DNA of 64,000 nucleotides, from assembly GCF_009687885.1 (NCBI RefSeq), contig NZ_BLAF01000013.1:28285-92284 (forward strand), given 5' to 3'. Source of the DNA: Acrocarpospora pleiomorpha. Lineage in GTDB: Bacteria > Actinomycetota > Actinomycetes > Streptosporangiales > Streptosporangiaceae. The notes below the pieces were generated by a model. The model searched no databases, had not been told where the DNA came from, and saw only the letters and a program-made list of their open reading frames with translations. Positions 53,659-62,171 of the stretch are shown in pieces; position 1 is the first letter of the stretch; the number at the start of each line of letters is the position of its first letter. The translations under genes were made by a program, and so were the position numbers.

Positions 53659-54441
53659 TCAACGGTTCTCCTCCGCCCACGGGAGAATGACTTTCTCAAG
53701 CGCGTTCAGTCCATAAAAGAGAACGATGCTGATGATGCCGAGCAGGGCCATGGCGGCGAAGGCGAGCGGAGTGTCCGCGCTCGCGCCTGACTGCACGATG
53801 ACGTAGCCGAGACCGGCGTCAGCACCGACGAACTCCGCGATGACCGCCCCGATGACCGCCAACGAGATCGCTGTCTTGAGACCCACCATCACCTGCGGCA
53901 ACGCGTAAGGGAAACGAACTTTGAAAAAGACCTGCAGACGACTGGCGTCGTAGGAGCGGACCAGATCGGTCAGCTCGGCGGGAGTGGATTTCAGGCCGGT
54001 GGCCGTTGAGATCACGATCGGGAAGAAACAGAGCAGGAATACCATGACAATCTTCGGAAACTGCCCGAAGCCCATCCAAACCACAAGGATCGGCGCGATC
54101 GCAATCTTCGGTACGGCATTCACCGCGAGCAGCAGCGGATAAATCATCTTCTCAAGTAACCGCGAACTGGCGATCAACATCGCCGTGGAGATTCCGACGA
54201 CGACCGCGACCGCGAACCCCTGGACTGTCTCCAGCAGGGTCACCCAGGTCTGCTCCATGAGGAAGCCGGCCTGGCCGATGAAGGCCTCGACCACGTCGTC
54301 CGGCGCGGGCACCAGGAACTTCTCGATCGAGAAGACGATCGTGGCCAGCCACCACAGGGCGACCAGGGCGACCAGCCCGAGGACAGGGAGACCCCAGTCC
54401 ACCAGACGCCGCGTCAACCGCGCGCGCGGTCTGGCGATCAT
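53659..54441 (-). CDS. ABC transporter permease (SsuC/TauC type)
   Basis: 260 residues with six membrane segments and the EAA loop region (DLVRSYDASRLQVFFKVRFP) typical of taurine/sulfonate/nitrate-type importers. Its ATG overlaps the stop of the ATPase gene (ATGA at 54438-54441). It forms the channel for the binding protein and ATPase of this operon. Final gene of the leftward cluster. Confidence 0.85.
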   Translation of the reverse strand: MIARPRARLTRRLVDWGLPVLGLVALVALWWLATIVFSIEKFLVPAPDDVVEAFIGQAGFLMEQTWVTLLETVQGFAVAVVVGISTAMLIASSRLLEKMIYPLLLAVNAVPKIAIAPILVVWMGFGQFPKIVMVFLLCFFPIVISTATGLKSTPAELTDLVRSYDASRLQVFFKVRFPYALPQVMVGLKTAISLAVIGAVIAEFVGADAGLGYVIVQSGASADTPLAFAAMALLGIISIVLFYGLNALEKVILPWAEENR

Positions 54442-55214
54442 GCGGCGCCCTCCGATGCCATCGGCGCCGGCATCAGCAGCTCGTGCAGTTCGGCGCTGAC
54501 CTCGGCGACCCGGTCCGCGTACGCGTTGCGCCCGAGTGTGCGCGGGCGCGGGATGTCCACGTCAACGATCTTGCGGAGCCGGCCGGGCCGCGGGCTGAGC
54601 ACCGCCACCCGGTCAGCGAGCAGCACCGCCTCCTCGATGGAGTGGGTGATGAAAATGACGGTCATCTCCTGCTCCCTGCGGATGCGTTGCAGCTCTATCG
54701 ACAGCTCCTCGCGAGTCAGCGCGTCGAGCGCGGAGAAGGGCTCGTCCATGAGCAGGACGAGGGGATCCTGGATCAGCGAACGGCACAGGGACGCGCGCTG
54801 CTGCATGCCGCCCGACAACTCGTGCGGCAGCCGCTTCTCGAAACCGGCGAGGCCGACAAGTTCGAGCAGCTCATGGGCCCGCCGGCGCTTGGCCGCCCGG
54901 TCCAGGCGGAGAATCTCCACCGGGAGCAGAACGTTGTCCAGCACCGTACGCCACGGCAGCAGGGCCGCACGCTGGAACATGAAGCTGACATCCTGCCGGG
55001 GTTTGCCCATCGGCTCACCGGCGACCGTGACCGTTCCCGACGAGGGCCGCAGCAGCCCGGCGACCATCCGCAGCATGGTCGACTTGCCGCAGCCCGAGCG
55101 GCCCACGAGCGTCACCAGCTCGTTGCGGCGCACCTCGAGGGTGATGTCGTCCAGCGCATGGACCTCACCCTGGCTTCCGGCGAAGACGTGCGAGACGTGC
55201 GAAAGCTTGATCAT
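54438..55214 (-). CDS. ABC transporter ATP-binding protein (SsuB/TauB type)
   Basis: 258 residues: Walker A GRSGCGKST (about 38-46), signature LSGGMQQR (about 135), Walker B VLLMDEPFSALD (about 155) and the His loop in FITHSIEEA. Complete single NBD. It follows the binding protein gene by 10 bases and overlaps the permease gene. It drives uptake of a sulfonate- or aromatic-type compound; the partner genes for oxidation stand directly upstream. Confidence 0.85.
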   Translation of the reverse strand: MIKLSHVSHVFAGSQGEVHALDDITLEVRRNELVTLVGRSGCGKSTMLRMVAGLLRPSSGTVTVAGEPMGKPRQDVSFMFQRAALLPWRTVLDNVLLPVEILRLDRAAKRRRAHELLELVGLAGFEKRLPHELSGGMQQRASLCRSLIQDPLVLLMDEPFSALDALTREELSIELQRIRREQEMTVIFITHSIEEAVLLADRVAVLSPRPGRLRKIVDVDIPRPRTLGRNAYADRVAEVSAELHELLMPAPMASEGAA

Positions 55215-55224
55215 GCAATCTCGC

Positions 55225-56241
55225 CTAGCCCTGCGGCGTCAAAGACAGGTCGATGACCTGCTCGGGAGTCATTCCGGCCGGGATCGCACCCGACTCGGTG
55301 AGAAGCTTGATGTTCGCCTCGACCTTGGCCTTGCTGACCACGCCGATCGTCTGGCCCTGCGCCGCGACGTAGGGAGCCATCGCCCGGATCTCCGCGGCCG
55401 CGACCTCCGCGTTCTGGGTGGGCTGGTACTTCTTGAGGATCTCGCCGGATTCCTCGGGGTTGGCGAGGGAGTACTCCAGGCCCTTGAACAGGGCGGCGAT
55501 GAACTTCTTGACCACCTCGGGCTTTTCCCTGGCCATGGTGTTCGAGGTCAGCAACGCGTTGCCGTACAGGTCGGGCAGGACCTCGCCGTAGGGGAGGACG
55601 ATGGCCTTCTTTCCCTGCGCGGCCTTCTCGATGAGCCCGCGGCCGACGACGAACTGGCCGATCGCGTCCACCCTGCCGCTCGCCAGCAGCTGCGGTAACG
55701 CGGGCGGGGCGCCCGGGACGAACTTGACCTTCGACGCGTCGATGCCGGCGGCCTTGGCGTAGACGGGGAAGGTCACCTGGACGGTGGAACCCGGCTGGTC
55801 GCCGATGGTCTTGCCCTCCAGGTCCTTCGGCGTTCTGATGCCGCCTTCCTCGAGCGCGATGATCGCGGCCAATGAGTTCTGGTGCACCATGCCGACCGCG
55901 ATGACGGGCAGCTTCTCCTTGGCCGTCGTGATCAGCGTGCCGGTGAAGTCGCCGATGCCGAAGTCGGCCCGGCCGCCGGCCAGCAGCTTCATCGCGTCGA
56001 CGGTGCCGGTGCCCGGCTTGATGTCGACGTTGAGCCCTGCTTCCGTGAAGTAGCCCTTCTCCAGCGCCACATAGGCGTAGGCGTCGCGGCCGAAGGTGTT
56101 GAACGAGGTCAGATAGCGGACCGACTCGACGGCGCCGGCGGACGGGCCTTCGGTGCCGCCTCCTCCGCCGCCGCCACACGCGGCGATCATGAGCACGACT
56201 CCGGCGGCCCCGGCGATGCGGGTGAACCAGGTGGCCTTCAT
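55225..56241 (-). CDS. ABC substrate-binding lipoprotein (SsuA/THI5-like)
   Basis: 338 residues from the ATG at 56241. Signal peptide ending in lipobox MIAAC followed by a Gly run. The body has TSFNTFGRDAYAYVALEKGYF (shortened), GGRADFGIGDF, ALEEGGIRTPKDLEGKTIG and QFVVGRGLIEKA, as in SsuA and NMT1/THI5-like binding proteins. Extracytoplasmic capture of the substrate of this cluster. The start overlaps the cupin stop (ATGA), so all genes from the cupin on are coupled. Confidence 0.85.
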   Translation of the reverse strand: MKATWFTRIAGAAGVVLMIAACGGGGGGGTEGPSAGAVESVRYLTSFNTFGRDAYAYVALEKGYFTEAGLNVDIKPGTGTVDAMKLLAGGRADFGIGDFTGTLITTAKEKLPVIAVGMVHQNSLAAIIALEEGGIRTPKDLEGKTIGDQPGSTVQVTFPVYAKAAGIDASKVKFVPGAPPALPQLLASGRVDAIGQFVVGRGLIEKAAQGKKAIVLPYGEVLPDLYGNALLTSNTMAREKPEVVKKFIAALFKGLEYSLANPEESGEILKKYQPTQNAEVAAAEIRAMAPYVAAQGQTIGVVSKAKVEANIKLLTESGAIPAGMTPEQVIDLSLTPQG

Positions 56242-56582
56242 TGTTCCTCCTTGTTGGGTCCTTTGAGTTCGACCAGACGGCAGCGGTAGCGGCCCTCGCC
56301 ACGGTTGGTGAGCATGTGGATCTCGCCGGGATCGCGGTAGACGACCCCTCCGACCGGCTCGTGCACCAGGCGCGGGTCGCCCCCGTGGATCGAGTCGATG
56401 CGGTTGTCCGCCGCCTCCAGGGCGATCACCAGGTAGGGGTTGAGGTGGTGGTGCCACGGCTGCGACTGGCCGGGCTCCAGCACGATCTCCCAGACCCGCA
56501 CCTGCTCGTTCTCGAAAACGATCTCCTGGCCGATGGGGCCCAGTTCGACGGGCTGCCCGTCGTGGCCGAGCACGCTGGTCAT
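56238..56582 (-). CDS. Small cupin protein
   Basis: 114 residues with a single cupin fold: EIVLEPGQSQPWHHHLNPY (His-rich metal motif at about 36-54), YLVIALEAADNRID and HMLTNRGEGRYRCRLVEL. Its start overlaps the FAD monooxygenase stop. Small cupins in such clusters may be ring-opening accessory enzymes, isomerases or binding proteins. Only the metal site is clear. Confidence 0.75.
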   Translation of the reverse strand: MTSVLGHDGQPVELGPIGQEIVFENEQVRVWEIVLEPGQSQPWHHHLNPYLVIALEAADNRIDSIHGGDPRLVHEPVGGVVYRDPGEIHMLTNRGEGRYRCRLVELKGPNKEEQ

Positions 56583-58198
56583 GCTTTCTCCTCGAAACGA
56601 ATCGGAGCGCGTCCGGCGATGCGCTGATAAACGGCCGCGGCGACGTCCTCATCCGACGTGGGAGCGAAGGGCAGGATCGCGGCCACGTGCGCGTCGGGCC
56701 TGAGCAGGACGAGGGTGTCGGTGTCCACGCCGAACCGGCGGCGTACCCGATCGGCGGGGTCGAACAGGGCTCGCTCCCGCAGCCCGGAGTCGTGCGGCGC
56801 GTCCCAGCGGGAGACGGCGAAGCGCCGCAGCGCGGGGCTGTCCTGAGCGGGAATCCGCGGGCGCCGCCTGGTGTCGGTGAAGTAGAGCGCGACAAAGGAC
56901 TCGGCGGCGAGATCGTGCAGGTGAACCTGCCCCTCGGGGCCGAAGAGCGGCAGGTCGGGAGCGCGGTCGCCGGTGCGTACGGGCAGCGGGGCCGAACCGG
57001 TCCTGACCATCGACCAGTCGCCGGTGCCGTCGACGTCGAGGCGGACCCCGAGCAGGCCGCGCGTGAACGCGTTGCCCCAGTTGCCGTCGGTCATCGCCGC
57101 GACGGCCTCGCCCTGATGGCTCATGGCGGCGCGGGCCGACTCGGCCATCTGGCCCGAGCCCTTGATCGCGACGGGGGCCTGCTCCACCTCGTAGCCGGTG
57201 AGCAGCGACTCCTCCGCCCAGCCGCGCAGCACCCAGGCGAGCCGCCACGGCAGGTTGCTCGCGTCGAGCACGCCGGTGTTGAGGCCGAGCGCCCACATCG
57301 GGGTGATCAGGTGCGCGGCGTCGCCCATGAGGAACACCCGGCCCGTACGCCATTGCCCGGCCACGCGGTGGTGGACGGAGTAGAGGTTGGTACCGAGCAC
57401 TTCGATGCCCTCGACCTCGCCGATGAACCGGATGGCCTTGTCGCGCAACTCCTCGTGCGTCGGCTCGGCGGACTCCTTGGGCAGGGGGTAGAGGAAGCGC
57501 CAGCAGTGCGGCTGGCGTACCAGGATCATCCACTCGGAAGGGTCGGAGAAGTAGGCCAGGTAGGGGTAGTCGCGCGGGTTGGCGATATCCAGATCCGCCT
57601 TGAGGTCGACAAGCATGTAGCGCTCGTCGAGCGTGTGCCCCTCCACCGTGATACCGAGTTGTTCCCGCACCTGCGAGCGGCCGCCGTCGCAGGCCAGCAG
57701 ATAACGGGCCTTGACCTGCCGCTCGCCGTCCGGGGTGGCGAACGTCAGCTCGACGTGGTCGTCGTGCTGTTCGAAGGTGGTCAGCCGGTGCGACATGTGC
57801 AGGGTCGCCTGCTCACGTGCCGCGAGGCAGTCGCGCAGGACCGGCTCGAGGTGATGCTGGGGGATGTTGATGACGAAGGGAAAGCGGGTGTCCTCGGTGA
57901 GATCTCCCGTGCCCACGCTCAGCGTGGGCTTGTTGGTGGCCCAGTCGATCTCACCGATCTCGTCGATGCGCAGCGAGGCGCGCAGCACGTCGGGCAGCGC
58001 GCCGTACCGGTGCAGCACCTCCAGGGTGCGGGTGAGCAGGGTGCCGGCCTTGGTGTCCAGCGAGAGCCGGTCGTCTTCCTCGAAGACGGCCACGGGCACG
58101 TCGTAGCACGTCAGTCCGAGGGCGGTGATCAGGCCGACCGGGCCCGCGCCCACCACCGCGACGGGAAGGATCCTGGATTCGGTCACGTGCGGGCTCAT
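56579..58198 (-). CDS. FAD-dependent aromatic monooxygenase (PheA/TfdB type)
   Basis: 539 residues. GAGPVGLITALGL is the FAD dinucleotide motif (about 17-29), ACDGGRSQVREQLGI the DG motif (about 165-180), and GDAAHLITPMWALGLNTG the GD motif (about 290). The C-terminal thioredoxin-like domain (about 400-530) is present, as in phenol-type hydroxylases. It hydroxylates an aromatic ring with NAD(P)H. Next to an SDR and a P450 and an importer, it suggests a complete aromatic uptake and oxidation cluster. Confidence 0.85.
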   Translation of the reverse strand: MSPHVTESRILPVAVVGAGPVGLITALGLTCYDVPVAVFEEDDRLSLDTKAGTLLTRTLEVLHRYGALPDVLRASLRIDEIGEIDWATNKPTLSVGTGDLTEDTRFPFVINIPQHHLEPVLRDCLAAREQATLHMSHRLTTFEQHDDHVELTFATPDGERQVKARYLLACDGGRSQVREQLGITVEGHTLDERYMLVDLKADLDIANPRDYPYLAYFSDPSEWMILVRQPHCWRFLYPLPKESAEPTHEELRDKAIRFIGEVEGIEVLGTNLYSVHHRVAGQWRTGRVFLMGDAAHLITPMWALGLNTGVLDASNLPWRLAWVLRGWAEESLLTGYEVEQAPVAIKGSGQMAESARAAMSHQGEAVAAMTDGNWGNAFTRGLLGVRLDVDGTGDWSMVRTGSAPLPVRTGDRAPDLPLFGPEGQVHLHDLAAESFVALYFTDTRRRPRIPAQDSPALRRFAVSRWDAPHDSGLRERALFDPADRVRRRFGVDTDTLVLLRPDAHVAAILPFAPTSDEDVAAAVYQRIAGRAPIRFEEKA

Positions 58199-58247
58199 TC
58201 CTTCGGGTAGGCACGGTCACGGTCCCGCGTCGAGGACGGCGTCTTTC

Positions 58248-59003
58248 TCAGGTGAAGGCGCGTCCTCCGTTGACGAAGAGGTTCTGGCCGGTCACGAAGT
58301 CCGAGCCGTGCCCGATGAGGTAGAGGATCGTGCCCACCAGGTCGTGCTGGTTCATCTCGCGCTTGAAGGCCCGCTCGTTGATGATCGCGGCGCCCATGGC
58401 GTCGTCCTGCTTGGCGACGTAGGAGGCGTCGTGGGGCACGTAGCACGGTGAGATGGTGTTCACCGCGATGCCGTACTGCGCCACCTCGTGGGCGAGGGAG
58501 CGGGTGAGTCCGACGATCGCCGACTTCGACGCGACGTAGTGCAGGAACATCGGCGTCGCGGTCGGAACCACCATCGAGGACGTGTTAATGATCTTTCCGT
58601 AGCCCTGTTCGCGCATGACGGGAAAGACGGCTTTGCAACATAGCCAGGTGCCGAGAACGTTCACGCGGAACGCCTTCTCCCATTCCTCGGCCGTGAGTTC
58701 GTCGAACGGCGCTTTCCGGATGGCCGTGAAGTAGGCGGCGTTGTTGATGAGGCCGTCGATGCGGCCCCACCTCTCGGCCACCTGCCCGGCCATCGCCTCG
58801 GCCGACTCCGGCGAGGCGACGTCGACGGCGACCGCGAGGGCCTCGCCACCGTTGTCCACGATCTCGGTGACGGTGCCGGCGGGGTCGGTGATGTCGGCGA
58901 TGGCCACCCGGTAACCGGCGGCGGCGAGCGCGTGCGAGTAGGTGCGGCCGATGCCCTTGGCGCCACCGGTGACGATGACGACTTCACCATTCGGCTTGTT
59001 CAT
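58248..59003 (-). CDS. SDR-family oxidoreductase
   Basis: 251 residues from the ATG at 59003 with GGAG seven bases upstream. TGGAKGIG is at about 12-19, the Tyr-Lys pair in YVASKSAI near 158, with NTSSMV as the Ser strand. ADITD after strand 2 suits NAD(H). The end SDFVTGQNLFVNGG is standard. It lies 49 bases upstream of the monooxygenase gene and 58 bases after the P450 gene, in one unit. It probably oxidises an alcohol intermediate. Confidence 0.85.
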   Translation of the reverse strand: MNKPNGEVVIVTGGAKGIGRTYSHALAAAGYRVAIADITDPAGTVTEIVDNGGEALAVAVDVASPESAEAMAGQVAERWGRIDGLINNAAYFTAIRKAPFDELTAEEWEKAFRVNVLGTWLCCKAVFPVMREQGYGKIINTSSMVVPTATPMFLHYVASKSAIVGLTRSLAHEVAQYGIAVNTISPCYVPHDASYVAKQDDAMGAAIINERAFKREMNQHDLVGTILYLIGHGSDFVTGQNLFVNGGRAFT

Positions 59004-59061
59004 TGAGTTTCTCCAAGAACCTTCCAAAGCGCGTGCGTGCGAGGCTCTGTGCGTACAGCGA

Positions 59062-60330
59062 TCAGACGGCCGAGGGCTCGTTCACGTCCCATTCGATCGC
59101 GAGCCGCTTGAATCCGCGCGCGAAGAAGATGGTGTCGCGCACGGCGGTGTCCGCACCCGCGGCCAGGCGGAGATTCCGCAGACGCTCGAACAGCCTGGGT
59201 AACGCGATCTTCAACTGCAGGCGGGCGAGCGGGGCGCCCAGGCAGGCATGGACTCCCTTTCCGAAGGCGACGTGGGTGGCCACGGAGTCGCGGGCGACAT
59301 CGAAGACGTCAGACGTGCCGAAAACCTGCTCGTCACGGTTGGCCGACGCCCAGTGGACCATCAGGTGAGCGCCGGCCGGGATTTCCACGCCATTGAGCAC
59401 GGTGCCCTTCCGGACGGTACGGAAAAGTCCCTGCGCGGGTGACTCGAAGCGCAGGATCTCCTCCACCATGGTCGGAACCAGGTCCGGGTCGTTCAGCACG
59501 GCCTGAAGCTGATCCGGGTGCGCCAGCAATGTGGTGAGACCGTTGCCGATGCTGCGGGTGACGGTCACATGTCCGGCGATGAGGAGGTTGATTGTCACGC
59601 GCATGGCTTCCTCATGCCTGATGGGCTCGCCGCCGGCCACGCGGGCGTCCAGCAGGCTCGACATGAGGTCCTCTCCCGCCTTGCCCGCCCGCGCTTGAAC
59701 CGCGTCCATGAAATACCGCTGCATCGTCACGACGTCGCGTGCGCAGGCGACGAGTTCCTCGACGCTGTCGGTCGCCTGGAGGATGCGCAACCAGCTGACG
59801 CTCCACCGGTGCAACGTGGGGATGTCATCGCGGGGGATACCGAGCATGTCGGTGAGGGTGAACATCGGAAGGTTCCACGCGAACCTCTCGATGATGTCCG
59901 CGCGGCCGTCATCGGCGAACTCGTCGATGAGAGCGTCGACGTTCTCCCGGATGCGGCCTTCCAGCTCGGCGACTCGCTTGGGGGTGAACGCCTTGCTGAC
60001 CAGCAGGCGGAGCCTGCGGTGCACCTGCCCGTCGCTGTCGGTGAGCGTCGGCGACATGGGCCAGCCCGTGGCGAGGACGTCCAGGACCGGCTGCGGAAGC
60101 GGTCGCACGGAGGCACGGACCGCATTCTGGGAGGAGAAGGTCTCCGTGTCGCGCACGATCGCGAGCACGTCCTCGTACCGGCTGACGACCCACAGCCCGT
60201 GCGCCTCGGCGTAGAAGACCGGGGCCTCACGCCGTAGCCGAGCGTAAAGCGAATACGGATCCGCCAGTTGCTCCGGCGAGAGCGGGTCAAAACGGATTGG
60301 ACAGCTGGTCATGACGGACGCCATCTCCAT
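59062..60330 (-). CDS. Cytochrome P450
   Basis: 422 residues. The heme Cys loop is FGKGVHACLGAPLAR, the K-helix ExxR is EEILR, and the I-helix reads LLIAGHVTVTRSIG: Val replaces the usual acidic residue before the conserved Thr. Start choices are the ATGs at 60330, 60324 and 60312. It is first in the leftward catabolic cluster. The acid loss could alter proton delivery; substrate unknown. It needs a ferredoxin partner, and none is adjacent. Confidence 0.85.
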   Translation of the reverse strand: MEMASVMTSCPIRFDPLSPEQLADPYSLYARLRREAPVFYAEAHGLWVVSRYEDVLAIVRDTETFSSQNAVRASVRPLPQPVLDVLATGWPMSPTLTDSDGQVHRRLRLLVSKAFTPKRVAELEGRIRENVDALIDEFADDGRADIIERFAWNLPMFTLTDMLGIPRDDIPTLHRWSVSWLRILQATDSVEELVACARDVVTMQRYFMDAVQARAGKAGEDLMSSLLDARVAGGEPIRHEEAMRVTINLLIAGHVTVTRSIGNGLTTLLAHPDQLQAVLNDPDLVPTMVEEILRFESPAQGLFRTVRKGTVLNGVEIPAGAHLMVHWASANRDEQVFGTSDVFDVARDSVATHVAFGKGVHACLGAPLARLQLKIALPRLFERLRNLRLAAGADTAVRDTIFFARGFKRLAIEWDVNEPSAV

Positions 60331-60408
60331 TCGATGTGACGGCAGTGCCTGGCAGCGCGCTGTTGAACCAGCGTAAGTACGCGAATCGATCTACAGAAAC
60401 GATTGTCA

Positions 60409-61095
60409 TCAATGGGATTCATCGATGGTCTCGATCTGATCAGTGGGTGTTGCCCGGTTCGGGCTCCAGCGTCGCTCGTAGTGCTGTGCGCTGGGGGCGG
60501 GGCCGGGGAGTGGTCCGGCGTCGCGGTTACGCAGGCCGTCGAGGCTGATGGCGAGCAGCCGTCGGCGGACGGCTTCGTCCTCGGTGCCTGGTGCGGCCGG
60601 GCCGCGCCGCCCGAAGAACTCCACCAGCCAGGCGACGTCCAGTGCCGTGACGCCGGAGCGCAGCACACCCTCGCTGTGGGCCAGGGCCACCACCTGCTCC
60701 AGCAGGCGACGGCCCCGCCTGCTGGTCTCCCACATCTCCGGGGTGGTCTCCAGCGAGCCCGCCAGCGGAGCGAGCGCACCCGAACCCCGCGCGACGGAGG
60801 CGTGCACGTAGTCACTGAGGCCCGTCCAGGCGTCAGGGGCGGCGAGTGCGGCCTCTGCCGCCTGAATGGACTCCTCCATGGCCTGCATGCAGAGCTGCCG
60901 CAGCAGGTCGGACTTGCTGCCGTACCGGCGATAGAGGCTGCCCATCCCGACCCCGGCCCGCTCCGCGATCTTGGCGACCGTGGCGTCGGCGCCGTGCGCG
61001 GCGAAGACCTCCCGGGCCGCGTCCAGCACGCGGCGGTCGTTCCGCTCGGCTTCGGCTTGCCTGCCCCTCCGGGAGCGGTGCTGCGGTTCTGCCAC
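60409..61095 (-). CDS. TetR-family transcriptional regulator
   Basis: 228 residues. An N-terminal TetR HTH (RRVLDAAREVFAAHGADATV, then IAERAGVGMGSLYRRYGS) is followed by a helical ligand domain. It is divergent from the oxidoreductase gene at 61179, with two identical-type palindromes between them, so it probably represses both directions. It also stands 79 bases upstream of the P450 gene on the same strand, so it may regulate that cluster. Confidence 0.85.
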   Translation of the reverse strand: MAEPQHRSRRGRQAEAERNDRRVLDAAREVFAAHGADATVAKIAERAGVGMGSLYRRYGSKSDLLRQLCMQAMEESIQAAEAALAAPDAWTGLSDYVHASVARGSGALAPLAGSLETTPEMWETSRRGRRLLEQVVALAHSEGVLRSGVTALDVAWLVEFFGRRGPAAPGTEDEAVRRRLLAISLDGLRNRDAGPLPGPAPSAQHYERRWSPNRATPTDQIETIDESH

Positions 61096-61113
61096 GAGCG
61101 AAGCCTAGTTCAT

Positions 61114-61132
61114 TCGGAGCAGTACGCTCCGA
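61114..61132. promoter_or_regulatory. TetR operator 1
   Basis: TCGGAGC-AGTAC-GCTCCGA, an interrupted 7-bp palindrome 19 bases upstream of the TetR start. Confidence 0.7.
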
Positions 61133-61141
61133 TAAGGTGAA

Positions 61142-61160
61142 TCGGAGCATCTCGCTCCGA
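61142..61160. promoter_or_regulatory. TetR operator 2
   Basis: TCGGAGC-ATCTC-GCTCCGA, the same arms as operator 1, 28 bases further and 19 bases before the oxidoreductase start. Two sites suggest binding of two dimers. Confidence 0.7.
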
Positions 61161-61178
61161 TAGCCCTTGGGGGTACTC

Positions 61179-62171
61179 ATGTTCGCTGTGGTGTTGTCGG
61201 AGTTCGGCCCGCCGACCAACCTCACCCTGACTGAGGTGCCGGACCCGGTGCCAGGTCCGGGCCAAGTCCTGGTCGACGTGCACCTGGCGAACATCACGTT
61301 CGTGGAGACCCAGGTGCGTGCGGGCCAGGCGCCGAATCCGGCGATGCTGCCGCCGCTGCCCGCGATCCTCGGCAACGGGGTCGGCGGCGTCGTGACCGCC
61401 GTCGGCGATGGGGCGGATCCGGCACTGGTGGGCCGGCGGGTCATCACGACGACGGGCGGTCGCGGCGGTTACGCGGAGCTGGCGGCGGTCGACGCGACCG
61501 GGCTGATCGACCTCCCGCCGGAGCTGAGCCTGGCCGACGCCGTCGCGCTGCTCGCGGACGGGCGGACCGCGGTCGGCCTGATCCGTGCCGCGGCGTTGCG
61601 GCCCGGCGAGACCGTGCTGATCGAGGCCGCCGCCGGAGGAGTCGGAAGCCTACTGGTCCAGCTCGCGCGCGACGCGGGAGCCCGCGTGGTGGCCACGGCG
61701 GGCGGCCCGCGCAAGGCCGGAATCGCCAAGGACCTCGGAGCCGACGTGGCGGTGGACTACACAGCCACCGGCTGGGCCGACCAGATCAGAAGCGAAGTAG
61801 GCGAAATCGACGTGGTCTTCGACGGCGTGGGCGGCCAGATCGGCAACGCGGCAGCCGGCCTGCTGCGCACGGGCGGACGGCTGTCGTCATACGGCATGGC
61901 CAGCGGATCGTTCACCACATTGCCCGAAGGAAAGGACATCACGCCGATCCGAGGGACGCCGCCGACCCCGCCACAGATGCGCGGGCTGACCCAGGCCGCC
62001 CTCACGGCGGCGGCCACCGGCGCACTCAAGCCCTTGATCGGCCAGAGGTATCCCTTGGCCCGCGCCGCCGACGCCCACGCCGCCATCGCCTCCCGCGCGA
62101 CCGTCGGCAAGACCCTCCTCCTCGTGCGATCTCTCGAGGACATCTCCATGGGTGGAGGTGGTGTGCAATGA
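61179..62171 (+). CDS. Quinone reductase-like medium-chain dehydrogenase
   Basis: 330 residues from the ATG at 61179; a TTG at 61167 is an alternative. An MDR fold: N-terminal GroES-like domain and Rossmann domain with AAAGGVGSLLVQLAR (about 152-166). No zinc-binding Cys cluster is seen, fitting NADPH:quinone reductase or crotonyl-like reductases. Controlled by the divergent TetR. Stop overlaps the LLM gene start (ATGA at 62168-62171), so both are induced together. It may deal with electrophiles or quinones. Confidence 0.8.
   Translation: MFAVVLSEFGPPTNLTLTEVPDPVPGPGQVLVDVHLANITFVETQVRAGQAPNPAMLPPLPAILGNGVGGVVTAVGDGADPALVGRRVITTTGGRGGYAELAAVDATGLIDLPPELSLADAVALLADGRTAVGLIRAAALRPGETVLIEAAAGGVGSLLVQLARDAGARVVATAGGPRKAGIAKDLGADVAVDYTATGWADQIRSEVGEIDVVFDGVGGQIGNAAAGLLRTGGRLSSYGMASGSFTTLPEGKDITPIRGTPPTPPQMRGLTQAALTAAATGALKPLIGQRYPLARAADAHAAIASRATVGKTLLLVRSLEDISMGGGGVQ

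Noticed and set aside
54526..55698. Long 390-residue plus-strand frame
   Set aside because: It lies opposite a confident ABC ATPase and binding-protein gene; composition is that of an antisense shadow.
55211..56302. 363-residue minus-strand frame rich in Arg and Gly
   Set aside because: Same strand but different frame from the ABC binding-protein gene, which has a lipobox and family motifs; this is a shadow.
56687..58210. Long 507-residue plus-strand frame
   Set aside because: It is antisense to the complete FAD monooxygenase gene, whose motifs are clear.
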